Source: Flavobacteriaceae bacterium
GTDB lineage: Bacteria > Bacteroidota > Bacteroidia > Flavobacteriales > Flavobacteriaceae
Assembly (NCBI GenBank): GCA_024635765.1
Contig: JAGXIE010000166.1
Coordinates: 1-44,292 of the forward strand
Length of the DNA stretch: 44,292 nt
Reading direction: 5' to 3'
Shown here: positions 1 through 10,300 of the stretch, piece after piece
How the letters are laid out: each line of letters begins with the position of its first letter
How positions within the stretch are numbered: the stretch's first letter is position 1
Notes under the pieces: model-generated
Seen by the model: the letters and a program-made list of their open reading frames with translations, nothing else
The model's database searches: none
Told to the model about the DNA's origin: nothing
Program-made: the position numbers and the translations under genes

Positions 1-392
1 AATATGTAAAATGAAAAGAAAATTACAGCGTTAAAAGACACGTAACTAGCCATGATCACAGCAATAAAATTCAGAACAAAATAGAACGATAATTTTGTGT
101 TTTGACTTACTAAGCGATCCAACATTGATTTATTGGGACGGTTGATTAAATCTTTCTCCGAATCGTAAAAATTATTAATGATATAACCTGCTGCAATTGT
201 TGAAGCAGAAGCAAGTACGAGCATGAACAAATTTAAATCAAAGACTACTTGTCGCAATGATTTGTCATGAGCCAATATATAAATGGATGTCAAATATTGT
301 GCAATGACAATGATGAGAATGTTGTAGCCTCTAATAACCGAAAACATGCTAAAAAACTTTAGCAAGAGGTGTTTTTGTTTTCTGGATAACAT
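1..392 (-). CDS. UbiA-family prenyltransferase, N-terminal part (cut by window edge)
   Basis: This is an open frame of 130 codons from ATG at 392 running off the left edge, so only the N-terminal part is present. Hydrophobic membrane segments alternate with a loop carrying NNFYDSEKD (residues 73-81) followed by INRP. That is the first Asp-rich Mg2+/prenyl-diphosphate binding motif (NxxxDxxxD) of the UbiA superfamily. These enzymes are integral membrane proteins that move a polyprenyl chain onto an acceptor. Flavobacterial homologues beside mevalonate genes are often labelled geranylgeranylglycerol-phosphate geranylgeranyltransferase, but the acceptor cannot be read from this fragment. The gene starts 10 bases after the mevalonate kinase stop on the same strand, so the two are probably co-transcribed, linking isoprenoid supply to its use. 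Confidence 0.85.
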   Translation of the reverse strand, partial: MLSRKQKHLLLKFFSMFSVIRGYNILIIVIAQYLTSIYILAHDKSLRQVVFDLNLFMLVLASASTIAAGYIINNFYDSEKDLINRPNKSMLDRLVSQNTKLSFYFVLNFIAVIMASYVSFNAVIFFSFYI

Positions 393-402
393 GTTATGAA
401 AT

Positions 403-1332
403 TTAGAAGTTGTAAACCACTTCTAATTTATAGTTGGAGAGAGAGGATTTTGCTTTGACAATATCTTCGGTGAATCCTAAAATATAACCTCCGCCACCAG
501 ACCCACATAGTTTAAGGTAGTAATCATTAGTTTCAATACCTTTTTTCCAAAGTTCGTGAAACTCTTGAGGAATCATTGGTTTAAAATGATTCAAAACCAC
601 TTTTGATAATTTTTTTGTATTTACAAATAACGATTTGATATCCCCTTTAAGAAAATCATCAACACATGCATCTGTATGTTTGATGAACTGATTTTTCAAC
701 ATTCTACGGAAGCCTTCCTGTTTCATACTTTCCATAAAAATACTGACCATTGGAGCAGTTTCACCAATAATGCCACTATCTAATAAAAAGACGGCGCCTT
801 TTCCATCTGTTTTTTGTGATGGAATTCCTGTTGCTTCGATATTATCTTTTGAATTGATAAGAATAGGTATACTCAAATAGCTGTTCAATGGATCCAAACC
901 AGAAGATTTTCCATGGAAAAACGATTCCATTTCCGAAAAAATTGATTTTAAGGTTAACAGTTTTTCACGTGTGAGATTCTCTAAAACCGTGATTTTATCT
1001 TGAGCATATTTATCATAAATCGCTGCGACTAGAGCTCCGCTACTACCAACGCCGTACCCTTGAGGAATTGACGAATCAAAATACATCCCTGCATTGACAT
1101 CATTTTCTAATGCCCCAAAATCAAAAGTCACCAATTCTGGATTGATGGTTTTTAGATATTCAACAAATCGATTGAGATTGTTATTAGATTTAATGGTTAT
1201 TTCAGACTTAAGTCCATCTGTTTTTAATGCACCATTATAAAAATTATATGGAATTGATAAACCTTTAGAATCTTTGATAATTCCATACTCACCAAAGAGT
1301 AATATTTTTGAGTAAAATAGAGGTCCTTTCAT
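403..1332 (-). CDS. mvk: Mevalonate kinase (GHMP kinase)
   Basis: The protein has 309 residues, a normal length for a bacterial GHMP small-molecule kinase. The ATP-binding GHMP signature is at residues 90-100 (PQGYGVGSSGA). HGKSSGLDP at 140-148 contains the Asp expected as catalytic base, and the C-terminal glycine-rich motif CGSGGGGYILG lies near 276-286. The expected reaction is ATP-dependent phosphorylation of mevalonate in the cytoplasm. Phosphomevalonate kinase is a possible alternative, but the neighbouring diphosphomevalonate decarboxylase and prenyltransferase fit mevalonate kinase, which flavobacteria commonly keep in this cluster. It lies 37 bases downstream of mvaD on the same strand. 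Confidence 0.82.
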   Translation of the reverse strand: MKGPLFYSKILLFGEYGIIKDSKGLSIPYNFYNGALKTDGLKSEITIKSNNNLNRFVEYLKTINPELVTFDFGALENDVNAGMYFDSSIPQGYGVGSSGALVAAIYDKYAQDKITVLENLTREKLLTLKSIFSEMESFFHGKSSGLDPLNSYLSIPILINSKDNIEATGIPSQKTDGKGAVFLLDSGIIGETAPMVSIFMESMKQEGFRRMLKNQFIKHTDACVDDFLKGDIKSLFVNTKKLSKVVLNHFKPMIPQEFHELWKKGIETNDYYLKLCGSGGGGYILGFTEDIVKAKSSLSNYKLEVVYNF

Positions 1333-1354
1333 GTATTCAGAGCAAATTCTTTAG

Positions 1355-1362
1355 CAAATATA
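1355..1362 (-). promoter_or_regulatory. Candidate internal promoter -7 element before mevalonate kinase
   Basis: On the minus strand this reads TATATTTG, an exact match to the Bacteroidota -7 consensus TAnnTTTG, about 23 bases before the mvk start. No TTTG box is seen at the usual 19-21 base spacing (the nearest is 27 bases upstream), so this is only a half-site match in AT-rich DNA. Confidence 0.25.
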
Positions 1363-1369
1363 CGTAATA

Positions 1370-2452
1370 TTATTTTATATGGTTCGCACCAAATCCTATT
1401 TGGTCGCAAATATAATGTCCGTTTTGACAATATGCAACTAACTCACTTTTAATAAATTCCAAGATTTCTGTTGCTTTATTTTTTGGATATAACACATGGA
1501 CATTAGCGCCAGCATCAAGCGTAAAACTTATGTTGCTATTTGTTTCTTGCCTGAATTTCCAAATCTTATTGATGATTTCCAGTGTGTTTGGTTTCATTAA
1601 AATGAAGTAAGGCATACTGGTCATCATCATGGCGTGTAATGTCAAGGCTTCACTTTCTATTAATGAGATAAACCCTCCTAAATCGCCAGATTCAAGAATT
1701 GGCTTCAGGTTTTCAAGATTGTCATGTGCTTGTTGAAATCTATTTTTGGCAAAAGGATGATTGTGCATTAAATTATGACCTACACTACTGCTCACTTGCT
1801 TCTCGCCTTTATCGACCAATAATATGGTATCTTGATATTCCTTGAAATTTTCATGTACTTTATATGGATATTGAACTCCAAATAAATCACTACTGCCTTC
1901 AACGGTTTTATTCTCTCCCCATACAATTAAGTCGCCCTCAATACTCCTACAGGCGCTTCCTGAACCTAAACGAGCTAAAAAAGAGGCTTTCTTGTTAAAA
2001 GACTTTTGAGATAAATCGGGCAACATTTGTTTCTCAATACTCATTAAGCATAACGCCAATGCACTCATTCCTGAAGCTGATGAGGCTATTCCTGAACTAT
2101 GAGGAAAAGTGTTTTCCGTTTCAATTTTAAACTTAAATTCCTTCAAAAAAGGTAAATAAACTTCAATTCGTTCGAAAAACGTTTGGATTTTTGGTTTGAA
2201 ATCATCTTTCATTTTCCCGTCCAAAAACACATCAAATTCGAAACTGGAAGTATCTGCTTTTTTTGAATAGGACACTGTTGTGATCGTTTTACAATTAGAT
2301 AGTGTGAAACTAATCGATGGATTTTCAGGGATTTGATCTTTCTTTTTCCCCCAGTATTTGATAAGTGCTATATTGCTCGGCGATTCCCAAGTGACTTTGC
2401 CATTTTCTATGTCTGACAAATATGGTTTTGGAATGAAATCCTGTTCAGTCAT
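1370..2452 (-). CDS. mvaD: Diphosphomevalonate decarboxylase
   Basis: This 360-residue GHMP-family enzyme carries the characteristic N-terminal NIALIKYWGK motif (residues 27-36), a phosphate-binding loop at 117-130 (PHSSGIASSASGMS) and TLDAGANVH near 311-319. The Asp in the last motif corresponds to the catalytic Asp of the family. It should convert mevalonate 5-diphosphate to isopentenyl diphosphate with ATP use and loss of CO2, in the cytoplasm. With the adjacent mevalonate kinase it shows that this organism makes isoprenoids by the mevalonate route, known for many marine flavobacteria, rather than the MEP route of most bacteria. Phosphomevalonate kinase and the upper pathway are not in the window. 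The start lies 3 bases after the stop of the DUF1697 gene. Confidence 0.92.
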   Translation of the reverse strand: MTEQDFIPKPYLSDIENGKVTWESPSNIALIKYWGKKKDQIPENPSISFTLSNCKTITTVSYSKKADTSSFEFDVFLDGKMKDDFKPKIQTFFERIEVYLPFLKEFKFKIETENTFPHSSGIASSASGMSALALCLMSIEKQMLPDLSQKSFNKKASFLARLGSGSACRSIEGDLIVWGENKTVEGSSDLFGVQYPYKVHENFKEYQDTILLVDKGEKQVSSSVGHNLMHNHPFAKNRFQQAHDNLENLKPILESGDLGGFISLIESEALTLHAMMMTSMPYFILMKPNTLEIINKIWKFRQETNSNISFTLDAGANVHVLYPKNKATEILEFIKSELVAYCQNGHYICDQIGFGANHIK

Positions 2453-2455
2453 TTC

Positions 2456-2989
2456 TTAATTTTCTGCTGACAAAGATAATAGTTTTACCATTGTATTATA
2501 GTTTCTTGCAGTTCCAATAACATTCAATTTTCTCTCAAAAGTATTCATATTGAATTTTGCCTTGCCATATCCCGCAGAACTATGAAAATAGAGACTATTT
2601 TTTATGATCTTGAATTCTTCGTTTTCGTATGATATTTTCTCTGCTTCCTGAACCAATCCAACCTCTGGAACCGCATTGAGGATAATGAAATAACTTTTTT
2701 CTCTTTTTTCTTTTGCAAATGGGGAAGCATCAAAAATTGTTTGCAACTCTTCTCTTGTTTTTGCAATTACTGATACATCAAATCCAAAATGAGATAGAAT
2801 TGCCTTGTGAATCTTTTCTTCTACTGAAGCAGCAGCATCTGAAGATTGTAATATAATATTCCCGCTTTGGATATATGTTTGAACATTTTCAAAGCCTTCG
2901 CTATTCAATAATTCACGGAGTTTTGCCATTGGTACTTTTTTATGCCCTCCGACATTTATACCTTTCAATAGAGCAATGTATATTTTCAT
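2456..2989 (-). CDS. DUF1697 family protein
   Basis: This is a 177-residue soluble protein. The N-terminus KIYIALLKGINVGGHKKVPM, followed by ELLNSEGFENVQTYIQSGNI, is the typical opening of the DUF1697 family (a Gly-Ile-Asn-Val-Gly-Gly loop followed by a YIQSGN strand). The molecular function of the family is not established, and no signal peptide or membrane segment is visible. It is packed exactly against the flavoprotein gene (start 2989, upstream stop at 2990) and 3 bases before mvaD. It is therefore translated from the same transcript, but this says little about its role. Confidence 0.85.
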   Translation of the reverse strand: MKIYIALLKGINVGGHKKVPMAKLRELLNSEGFENVQTYIQSGNIILQSSDAAASVEEKIHKAILSHFGFDVSVIAKTREELQTIFDASPFAKEKREKSYFIILNAVPEVGLVQEAEKISYENEEFKIIKNSLYFHSSAGYGKAKFNMNTFERKLNVIGTARNYNTMVKLLSLSAEN

Positions 2990-4201
2990 CTATTTTGAAA
3001 TTGATTTAGCCGCAATATAAGCTCCAGTCCATGCATTTTGAAAATTAAAACCTCCTGTTACCGCATCTACATTGATAACTTCACCTGCGAAATAAAGATT
3101 CTCATGCAGTTTACTTTCAAAAGTTTTAAAGTTTATTTCCTTCAAATCAATTCCTCCAGCCGTTACGAATTCTTCTTTAAACGTACTTTTGCCATTCACT
3201 TGAAAAACTGCTTGAGTAAGTTGTGAAGCCAATACTTCCAACTGATGCTTGTTTAAGTCTGCCCAACGTGACTCCTGATTCAAATCAGACGCCAACACCA
3301 GCTTTTGCCATAATCGTTTTGGCAATTCAAATTGAGCTAATTTAAAGATTGTTTTCTTTGCTAAATTGTGTTTTAATTGTTTAAGTGTATCTAAACAATC
3401 TTCAAAAGACTTTTTGATAAAATTAATCTCTATTTCAAATTTATAATTTCGTCTTGCGAGCTCAATGGCTCCAAAAGCAGAGAGTTTTAAAATGGCAGGT
3501 GCACTCATTCCGACATGAGTTATGAGTAATGGACCTTCACTAAACAAATCAGTCCCTATGACTTTTATTTCAACATTTTGAGCCACAACTCCGGGAATAT
3601 CTTTTATACGGTGGTCTTCGATATCAAAAGTGAAAAGAGAAGGAACGGGTTGTGAAACCGTATGTCCTAATTCTTCAAGTAGTTTCCAGATTTTAGGATT
3701 ACTACCAGTCGCAATAAGTAGTTTTTTTGAATGAAAATCTCCTTGAGAGGTTTCTATTTTCCAGAGTGAACCCTCTTTTTTTATGGTTTTTACAGCATGA
3801 TTGTAAAGTATTTCAACATGATGCCTTTCAGCTTCATTTACAAAACAGTCGATAATAGTTTGAGAAGAATCTGTTATTGGAAACATGCGTCCGTCTTCTT
3901 CAATCTTTAGTTGGACGCCTCTTTTTTCAAACCATTCAATGGTATCACCTGTCATAAATTGGTGGAAGGGACCTAACATTTCTTTTTCTCCTCGTGGATA
4001 ATTTAGTACTAAATGTGATGGGATAAATTCAGCGTGAGTGACATTACAGCGACCTCCTCCCGAAATTTTCACCTTTTGAAGTCCTTCTTTTCCTCGCTCT
4101 AAAATAGCGACCTTTAATTTTTGATTTTGTTCCGCAATATTGATGGCAGCAAAAAAACCTGCTGCTCCTCCTCCAACGATAATGACATCTTTGACATTCA
4201 T
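2990..4201 (-). CDS. NAD(P)/FAD-dependent oxidoreductase, BaiN/HI0933 (YhiN) family
   Basis: The 403-residue protein opens with a dinucleotide-binding motif (VIIVGGGAAGFFAAI, residues 7-21), then ERGKEGLQKVKISGGGRCNVTH, the signature loop of the HI0933/BaiN flavoproteins. A second nucleotide motif (LLIATGSNPKIW) lies mid-protein, and the C-terminal NLYFAGEVINVDAVTGGFNFQNAWTGAY closes the FAD site. Length and layout match the family. Physiological substrates are unknown for most members; BaiN itself is a bile-acid reductase, which need not apply here. The start overlaps the GDPD stop by 4 bases (ATGA), indicating translational coupling. Confidence 0.88.
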   Translation of the reverse strand: MNVKDVIIVGGGAAGFFAAINIAEQNQKLKVAILERGKEGLQKVKISGGGRCNVTHAEFIPSHLVLNYPRGEKEMLGPFHQFMTGDTIEWFEKRGVQLKIEEDGRMFPITDSSQTIIDCFVNEAERHHVEILYNHAVKTIKKEGSLWKIETSQGDFHSKKLLIATGSNPKIWKLLEELGHTVSQPVPSLFTFDIEDHRIKDIPGVVAQNVEIKVIGTDLFSEGPLLITHVGMSAPAILKLSAFGAIELARRNYKFEIEINFIKKSFEDCLDTLKQLKHNLAKKTIFKLAQFELPKRLWQKLVLASDLNQESRWADLNKHQLEVLASQLTQAVFQVNGKSTFKEEFVTAGGIDLKEINFKTFESKLHENLYFAGEVINVDAVTGGFNFQNAWTGAYIAAKSISK

Positions 4202-4887
4202 AATCGATCAGGAGCATCTGAAATTATTCCATCTACCTTATAGCTTTTCATTCGTTCGATGGTCTGTCTATCATTAACCGTCCATGTGAAGACCTTAAAT
4301 CCTTTGGTCTGTGCTCGATTCACATTGTCAATGGTCAACAAGGCATAATTAGGATGAATCGCAAATGCATTTATAGTTTCAGCGAACTGCATTGCTTCAT
4401 CAACACTAGCTTTTGATAATACTCCCAGCGGAATATTCTTATCCATTTTAAAAACGGCTTCGAGTTCGTGATGCTGAAAACTGGAGATGATAAAGTCTTG
4501 ATATCTCCATCCTCGGTCATTAATATAGTTTTTAACAATTTCACAAGCTTTAGACGCTGTATTTTTTCCTTTTAATTCAATATTCAATAAAAACTTTTTG
4601 TCCAATGTATCCAAAACTTCCTGAAGCGTAGGAATTGAAAATTCTCCATTGACTTTAAGTTGTTTTAGTTGAGAAAGAGACAATTTCCCAACCTCCCCTG
4701 TTCCATTGGTCATTCTATCTAAAGTAAAATCATGAAATACCACCAACTCCCCTGAAGCACACAGATGGACATCAATCTCAATGCCATCAACTCCAAATTC
4801 CATTGCTTTATGAATAGATTCTAAAGTATTCTCAGCAATATATGCTTTTGCTCCACGATGCCCTATTTTTAAACATGAATGGTTCAT
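4198..4887 (-). CDS. Glycerophosphodiester phosphodiesterase
   Basis: The 229-residue protein has a compact GDPD TIM barrel. IGHRGAKAYIAENTLES supplies the first catalytic His, Arg and Glu (near residues 10-23). GIEIDVHL supplies the metal-binding Glu/Asp, and VVFHDFTLDRMTNGTG supplies the second catalytic His. The C-terminal KVFTWTVND and VDGIISDAPD are also family-typical. It should hydrolyse glycerophosphodiesters to glycerol 3-phosphate and an alcohol. No signal peptide is visible, so a cytoplasmic role in phospholipid turnover is likely. Both ends overlap neighbouring genes by 4 bases. Confidence 0.9.
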   Translation of the reverse strand: MNHSCLKIGHRGAKAYIAENTLESIHKAMEFGVDGIEIDVHLCASGELVVFHDFTLDRMTNGTGEVGKLSLSQLKQLKVNGEFSIPTLQEVLDTLDKKFLLNIELKGKNTASKACEIVKNYINDRGWRYQDFIISSFQHHELEAVFKMDKNIPLGVLSKASVDEAMQFAETINAFAIHPNYALLTIDNVNRAQTKGFKVFTWTVNDRQTIERMKSYKVDGIISDAPDRL

Positions 4888-5747
4888 CCTTTTGGTCGCA
4901 TTAATCCTTCTTGCGCCACTGAAGCGATTAAATTACCATCTCTTGAAAAAATGTTTCCTTTGGAAAAACCTCTTGCATTGGAAGTATTTGGAGATTCTAT
5001 TGAATACAATAACCAATCGTCAAAATCAAAATCCCTGAAATACCACATGGAATGATCCAAACTTGCGGTTTGGGTATTTCCCCAGTGGGCTTTGCTAGCA
5101 TGACGATTCATGGCTGCGGCCAAAATATTGTAATCAGAAATATACGTTAGTATTTGCTGTTTTGATGCTAAATCCAATTTAGGCGTATGACCTTTCAACT
5201 TGAACCATACGTTTGTTAATGGAGGCAAATCTTCTTTATTATAAGGGTTGACCACCTCAACAGGTTTAAATTCGATAGGACGTTCGACGGACATAAAACC
5301 TTTGGTTCTTGGCGGAATTGCATCTCCAAATTTGTTCAACATATCTGTCCAACTCATCAATTCTTCAGGTTGCTTTATGGTTGTTGGCATATCTATTTGG
5401 TGATTGTAGCCCTCCTCTTTTTTATGAAATGATGCTGATAAAATAAAAATAGTAGTTTCACCTTGATGCGCTGTTACCCTTCTTACAGAAAAACTTCCAC
5501 CATCTCTTACGAGACTTACATTATAAGTAATCGGTAACTCTAAATTTCCGGGTTCAAGAAAATAAGAATGCATAGAATGCAACACTCTATTGTTAGTAAT
5601 GGTACGATGTGCGGCATTTATGGATTGTGCCAAAACCTGACCTCCAAATACGTGTGGACTCCCAACGGTTTTGCTATATCCATTAAATTCGGTATCGCTT
5701 ATCATTTCCAAACTTAAAAGTGCCAATAAATCATCTACTGTCGTCAT
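4884..5747 (-). CDS. tesB: Acyl-CoA thioesterase II (TesB type)
   Basis: This 287-residue double hot-dog protein is the standard TesB length. The N-terminal hot-dog contains FGGQVLAQSINAAHRT. The C-terminal one contains SLDHSMWYFRDFDFDDWLLY and ends SVAQEGLMRPKG. The Asp of SLDHSMW and the Gln of VAQEGL correspond to the Asp and Gln of the TesB catalytic triad. It should hydrolyse medium- to long-chain acyl-CoA in the cytoplasm. It is the first gene of the tightly packed tesB-GDPD-flavoprotein-DUF1697-mvaD run, with 129 bases upstream to the divergent lipoprotein gene. No convincing promoter consensus was found there. Confidence 0.9.
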   Translation of the reverse strand: MTTVDDLLALLSLEMISDTEFNGYSKTVGSPHVFGGQVLAQSINAAHRTITNNRVLHSMHSYFLEPGNLELPITYNVSLVRDGGSFSVRRVTAHQGETTIFILSASFHKKEEGYNHQIDMPTTIKQPEELMSWTDMLNKFGDAIPPRTKGFMSVERPIEFKPVEVVNPYNKEDLPPLTNVWFKLKGHTPKLDLASKQQILTYISDYNILAAAMNRHASKAHWGNTQTASLDHSMWYFRDFDFDDWLLYSIESPNTSNARGFSKGNIFSRDGNLIASVAQEGLMRPKG

Positions 5748-5876
5748 ATAAAATTCCTTAATTGTACCAAAACTATTAAAATCATCAATGCCATAATGTA
5801 TAATTTATAAATAGTTTAAGATTTTAAATTTTTTAAAGAATCTGTATCGCTTTATATTAACCCAAATTATAAAAAT

Positions 5877-6680
5877 ATGCCGTTAAAACAATTAATCATC
5901 ATCACTATTTTTTTGATGTCTTGCGATACCGGAAAATTGAATGTAGTTGCGGATATTCCAAATCATTTAAAGGAAGTTTCTGCTGTTGAAACAACGACAC
6001 AATCTGATTTGATGTGGGTAATTGAAGATGCTGGCAATGACAATCATCTATATGCTTTGGATACAAGCGGTAATATTAAAAAGGATCTTACTATATTAAA
6101 TTCCGAAAATATCGATTGGGAAGATTTGACTTCTGATAAAGTCGGGAATATTTACATTGGTGATTTTGGAAACAATAATAAAAAACGTTATCATTTCACT
6201 ATTTATAAAGTGACCAATCCTGATAATGCAGAAAAAAGCTCAACCGCTGAAAAGATAGGTTTTAAGCTTCCTGAAAATATAAAATCACGAGACTTTGAAG
6301 CTTTTTTTCTCATGAATGATTTCTTTTATGTAATTAGCAAAGAATCGAATAAATTTATTATGGTGAAAGTTCCGAACAAAGAGGGCGAACATGAAGCTGA
6401 ATTGATAAGTGAATTTAAACTGGAAGGTAAATATAATCGGATAACTTCTGCAGATATAAGTGAAGATGGAAATAGTGTTGTTTTACTTAATCATGATAAA
6501 GTGTGGTTGTTAACCGAGTTTGAGTCTGACCATTTTTTCGAAGGTAAAATTGAAGCTTTCAAATTTGGTTATGATTCTCAAAAAGAAGGGGTTTGTTTCA
6601 GTAAAAACAATTCACTTTTTATCACAGAAGAAAGTAATGGAGCCATGGGAAGTAACATTTACCATCTGGATATCAATTAA
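5877..6680 (+). CDS. Putative beta-propeller lipoprotein
   Basis: The 267-residue protein starts with a short lipoprotein signal ending in FLMSC (Cys16), so the mature protein should be lipid-anchored. The body shows repeated blade-like strands: LMWVIEDAGNDNHLYALD, GNIYIGDFGNN, FFYVISKESN and NSLFITEESNGAMGSNIYHLD. Such strands are typical of SdiA-regulated or NHL-like six-bladed propellers in Bacteroidota. No catalytic motif is recognised and no specific function is proposed. Its stop overlaps the stop of the convergent MORN gene by a few bases (6677-6680). Confidence 0.6.
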   Translation: MPLKQLIIITIFLMSCDTGKLNVVADIPNHLKEVSAVETTTQSDLMWVIEDAGNDNHLYALDTSGNIKKDLTILNSENIDWEDLTSDKVGNIYIGDFGNNNKKRYHFTIYKVTNPDNAEKSSTAEKIGFKLPENIKSRDFEAFFLMNDFFYVISKESNKFIMVKVPNKEGEHEAELISEFKLEGKYNRITSADISEDGNSVVLLNHDKVWLLTEFESDHFFEGKIEAFKFGYDSQKEGVCFSKNNSLFITEESNGAMGSNIYHLDIN

Positions 6681-7297
6681 TTATACAAAAATATTTCCCA
6701 CGAACCTGGTTCGTTAATTACGATTTCAAAATTAACATCATAACTTGTAGCTTTAAATTTATTGGCAGTTGTGTAATTGATTTGACAAACGAAAGGATAA
6801 ATGATATTTTCATAACCTTCCGTATAATTACCAGAAATTTTTGTTCCGTTATTTTCGAACACATTTAAATTAGATACATTATTCCGACTGCCGTTCTGAT
6901 AGAAATTGATAAACACTTTATTTTCTTCACCAGCAGCCTTGATGACCGTATAACGGTCTAAATTAAGATTTCTAATAACTTCATATGGTCTGGACTTGTC
7001 CCCTACGTAAATGTTGTTTTCCCAAAATCCTTTAGATACTATTTTTTTTAATTTATTCTGCATGGAGTAAATCACACCTTGCCCGTTCATTTTTCCATCT
7101 TTAAAATTTCCTTTATAGACAAAATCACCATTAGCAAACGTAAATTCTCCTTTACCATTAGCCAACCCTTTAACACAATCACCTTTGTAATTGCCTATCA
7201 ACTCTTCGTGAATTACCTTACAATCACTTGTCGTCTGGCCTTGAATCAGATTAAATAGGAATAATAAGATTAAGCTTAAATGCAGTTTAGTTTTCAT
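6677..7297 (-). CDS. Exported MORN-repeat protein
   Basis: The 206-residue protein has a clear signal peptide (MKTKLHLSLILLFLFNLIQGQ). About two and a half MORN-type repeats follow, near residues 32-85: GNYKGDCVKGLANGKGEFTF, then YKGNFKDGKMNGQGVIY, then GFWENNIYVG. The C-terminal half (about 95-206) is an unassigned beta-rich domain. MORN repeats are beta-hairpin modules that often act as structural or lipid-associated elements. The protein is probably periplasmic or cell-surface. It sits alone between a convergent lipoprotein gene and the downstream end of the metallophosphatase gene, so context does not help. Confidence 0.6.
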   Translation of the reverse strand: MKTKLHLSLILLFLFNLIQGQTTSDCKVIHEELIGNYKGDCVKGLANGKGEFTFANGDFVYKGNFKDGKMNGQGVIYSMQNKLKKIVSKGFWENNIYVGDKSRPYEVIRNLNLDRYTVIKAAGEENKVFINFYQNGSRNNVSNLNVFENNGTKISGNYTEGYENIIYPFVCQINYTTANKFKATSYDVNFEIVINEPGSWEIFLYN

Positions 7298-7355
7298 GAT
7301 CTGGTGTGTGATTTAGTCTTCACCTTATAAATATACGTTGGATTTATTAGCTATT

Positions 7356-10300
7356 TTAAAAATTCAATCCAAAACCAAAAGAAAATCGCAATCCGTCTTC
7401 TCCGTTAAATAGATTAAACGTTCCAGAAAGTGTTTCAGCTGCAGTCACCCAAAATCCTCCACCGTAGTCATTATGCCATTTATCGGAATAATCACCCTTG
7501 AGCCAAACACGTCCAACATCGCCACCTATAAAAATCCCAATCTGTAATGGTAATAAATAGGTTTTAAATGATCGTAGACTATAACGAATATCAGCGCTTC
7601 CAATTAATGAGTTACGGCCAGTAAAGCGCTCGTTTCTATAACCTCTCAATCCATTATTACCACCAATATTTGATGCTTGGTAAAATTCGAAATCATTTCC
7701 AATACGGAATTGTGAACGTAGGTCAGTTTTTAAAACCAACTTTCCATTCTTGGACAATGAGTTATAAAATCCAAGATTTGAGTTGATATAGCCATAAACG
7801 TCGTCCATATCTTCGACATTAGTTCTACTGCCTAGGTTTAGCAAAAACGTCATACCTGTGGTTGGATTCAGATTATTGTCAAAACTCGCATAGTTATATT
7901 CTGCTTCGATCGCAGTAAAAACCTTTCTGCTGTAAAATTCTTCATTGCTATCTGGGGCAAATTCTGTTATGAATCGGTCTGCCGTATTTTCGAGTTCAAT
8001 ACCTTCAATGATCGCTTTAAATGTATAATCGCTACCAAAGGATGAACGCTTTAAAAAGCCGACTTCCGCAGCATAAATACTTGTTTTAACTCGATTGTAA
8101 TCAAAATCGAGGTTCTCATCATTGTTTATAGTTTCGTTTCCGAAGCCAAAAAAGTTACCTGAAAAATTTTCAGAGGTAAAACGGCCTCCAACATGCAGAT
8201 TCCAATCGGCAAAAATGTTAGCAAACTCGCCATTATATTTCAAATCAAATCCATTGGTGGCAAAATAATAACCGCCCTTAAATGTATGCTGCTGGGAGAA
8301 CGGATTGCGTTGAAATCCTTTAACAGTATAAGTATCGGCAATTCCAAATTTAATACCATCATCAGGATTATATCCAATACTAGGTGTAATCATGTTAGAT
8401 CGGATAATAGTTTTCTGAAAATCGAATAAATTGAGATTATAGACATCCGTCAACTTTATTTGGGCGCCTCTGTTTTCTTCAATCGTATTCTTTTTAGACT
8501 TATGGTCATACACTTTGATACGCCGTCCGTTTTTAATGATATATGTGTCGTTATCCTGACCTCCAATTATTCTAATATAAATCATGTTGTTAGCCTTTCC
8601 ACTAACTTCAAAAATATCTTTGTCATCGAGACCATAAACCCAAAGTTCTTTGGTAATATCCTTGTTGAAAGTTCTGTCCAAAATGACTTCAGCCTTTTTG
8701 CCATCAATAATTTTTGAAACCTTGACGTTTGTTTCATTATCACCAATTCGGGTGATTTCAAAATGATCATCTTTATCTGTTCCAGTAATAGTTACGAGTC
8801 CATTTAAATAATCATAATAGCGTTGCGCGATATCGACCAAATTTCCTCTTCTTCCCTTCAATTTTTCCTTGGTATCAAAAAGATAAGCATCTTGAACCTC
8901 TTTTGGGACTTTCGAAAAAGCATTTTCAATAACTTCATCGGTAATATTCTCTTGAAGAAATTTAGCCTGTTTTAACCAAACCTCCTTTTCTGATTTTTGA
9001 ATGAGCACTCTATCTAGTTTGACACCTGCGCTGTTCATCCATTTCACATCTTTAGCTTCAGCATCATAGACTTGAAGTTGTTTTGTGGCTCCTGTAATCA
9101 CTTTCAGCACATCTAACAACGCGCCATCAAAATTGGAAAACACTTGGTCTCTGTCCCTCGGAATCGGCTTATATACTTTATCACCATTCTTTTGGTTAAA
9201 CTGTGCCCAACGCCACTGGTCTTGGTGACGGTCCCAATCGCCAATGAGCATATCGAACAGTCTAGCTCTAATATAAGCGTTCTCATCAATTTTGTACTTT
9301 TCGCCCTTCCTTATTTTCTCAATTATGTCATGTGTACTCTCAATATCATCAGCATAGCCAAAAGTACGTTCATCCGTATAATTCTCTTCGGGACGTTCTT
9401 CTATCATATACAATTCGCCACCATACTCCGTATTGAAATCACCCAAATATTTATGTTTAGGTATATAGAACAGTTTTGGGTTCGTATGGTATAATTCTGC
9501 TGCATGTGATAAATCTGGAATGGCCAAAAACGCATAAGGATGTGCAGCAGTGTAAAAATCCAATATCAGATTTTCAACTTCTGTTTGTTCAAAATCATCT
9601 TGAATATAGGTGTCTTTAAACACAACCGCCTGAAGATATTGTGTCGCACTTTTTCTCAAAGCTCTCATGTTCAATTCTCTTCCATCTTTCCTCATCAGAC
9701 GTAAAGAGCTTGTTTGGTGTCCACCTCCCTTTCTAACAATTTCTAACCCTCCATATAAGGTGTCTAGTGTTGCAACAGGCACAGTTATTTTTTTACTATA
9801 CACATCTCTATAGCGATCGCCAAACAGTGTCTCATGAAATCCTTTTTTATCCGTCTCGGCATCTGTATATATCGAAGCCTCCACTTCGTTAGGGAATTCA
9901 TTAGGCAGTTTTGCAACATCAAAATGCTGTGTCGGTGGATAAACTTCCTTTTGAAACAGCAAATTTGGCTCGCCCTCTTCGGACCCAAAAAACTGAACCC
10001 AAGAGCTTCCGTCCTTAAAAACGGTATAAACTGCAAAGCCCTGTTTTCCATAGGAAAAGTGACCATTGTCTTTCAAGGCTGCATAGGATTCCTTTGAGCC
10101 AGAACCACTTACAATCTGCTTGATATATTCAGTTTCGATATATTGTAAGGTATGTTCGTGGCCAGATACAAACGTGATATTTCCACTCTCAGTAGCCAAT
10201 GTTTCAAGACGTTTCATCAAATTGTTGTACAACTCGTTATAACGGTCTTGAATTGAAATACCACCTTGCGTACGAATTTGTGTCACCAAAGAGGATAGAA

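Noticed and set aside
9144-9494. Plus-strand reading frame of 116 codons inside the metallophosphatase gene
   Set aside because: It is antisense to a well-supported gene with recognisable motifs, has no family signature, and looks like a shadow frame.
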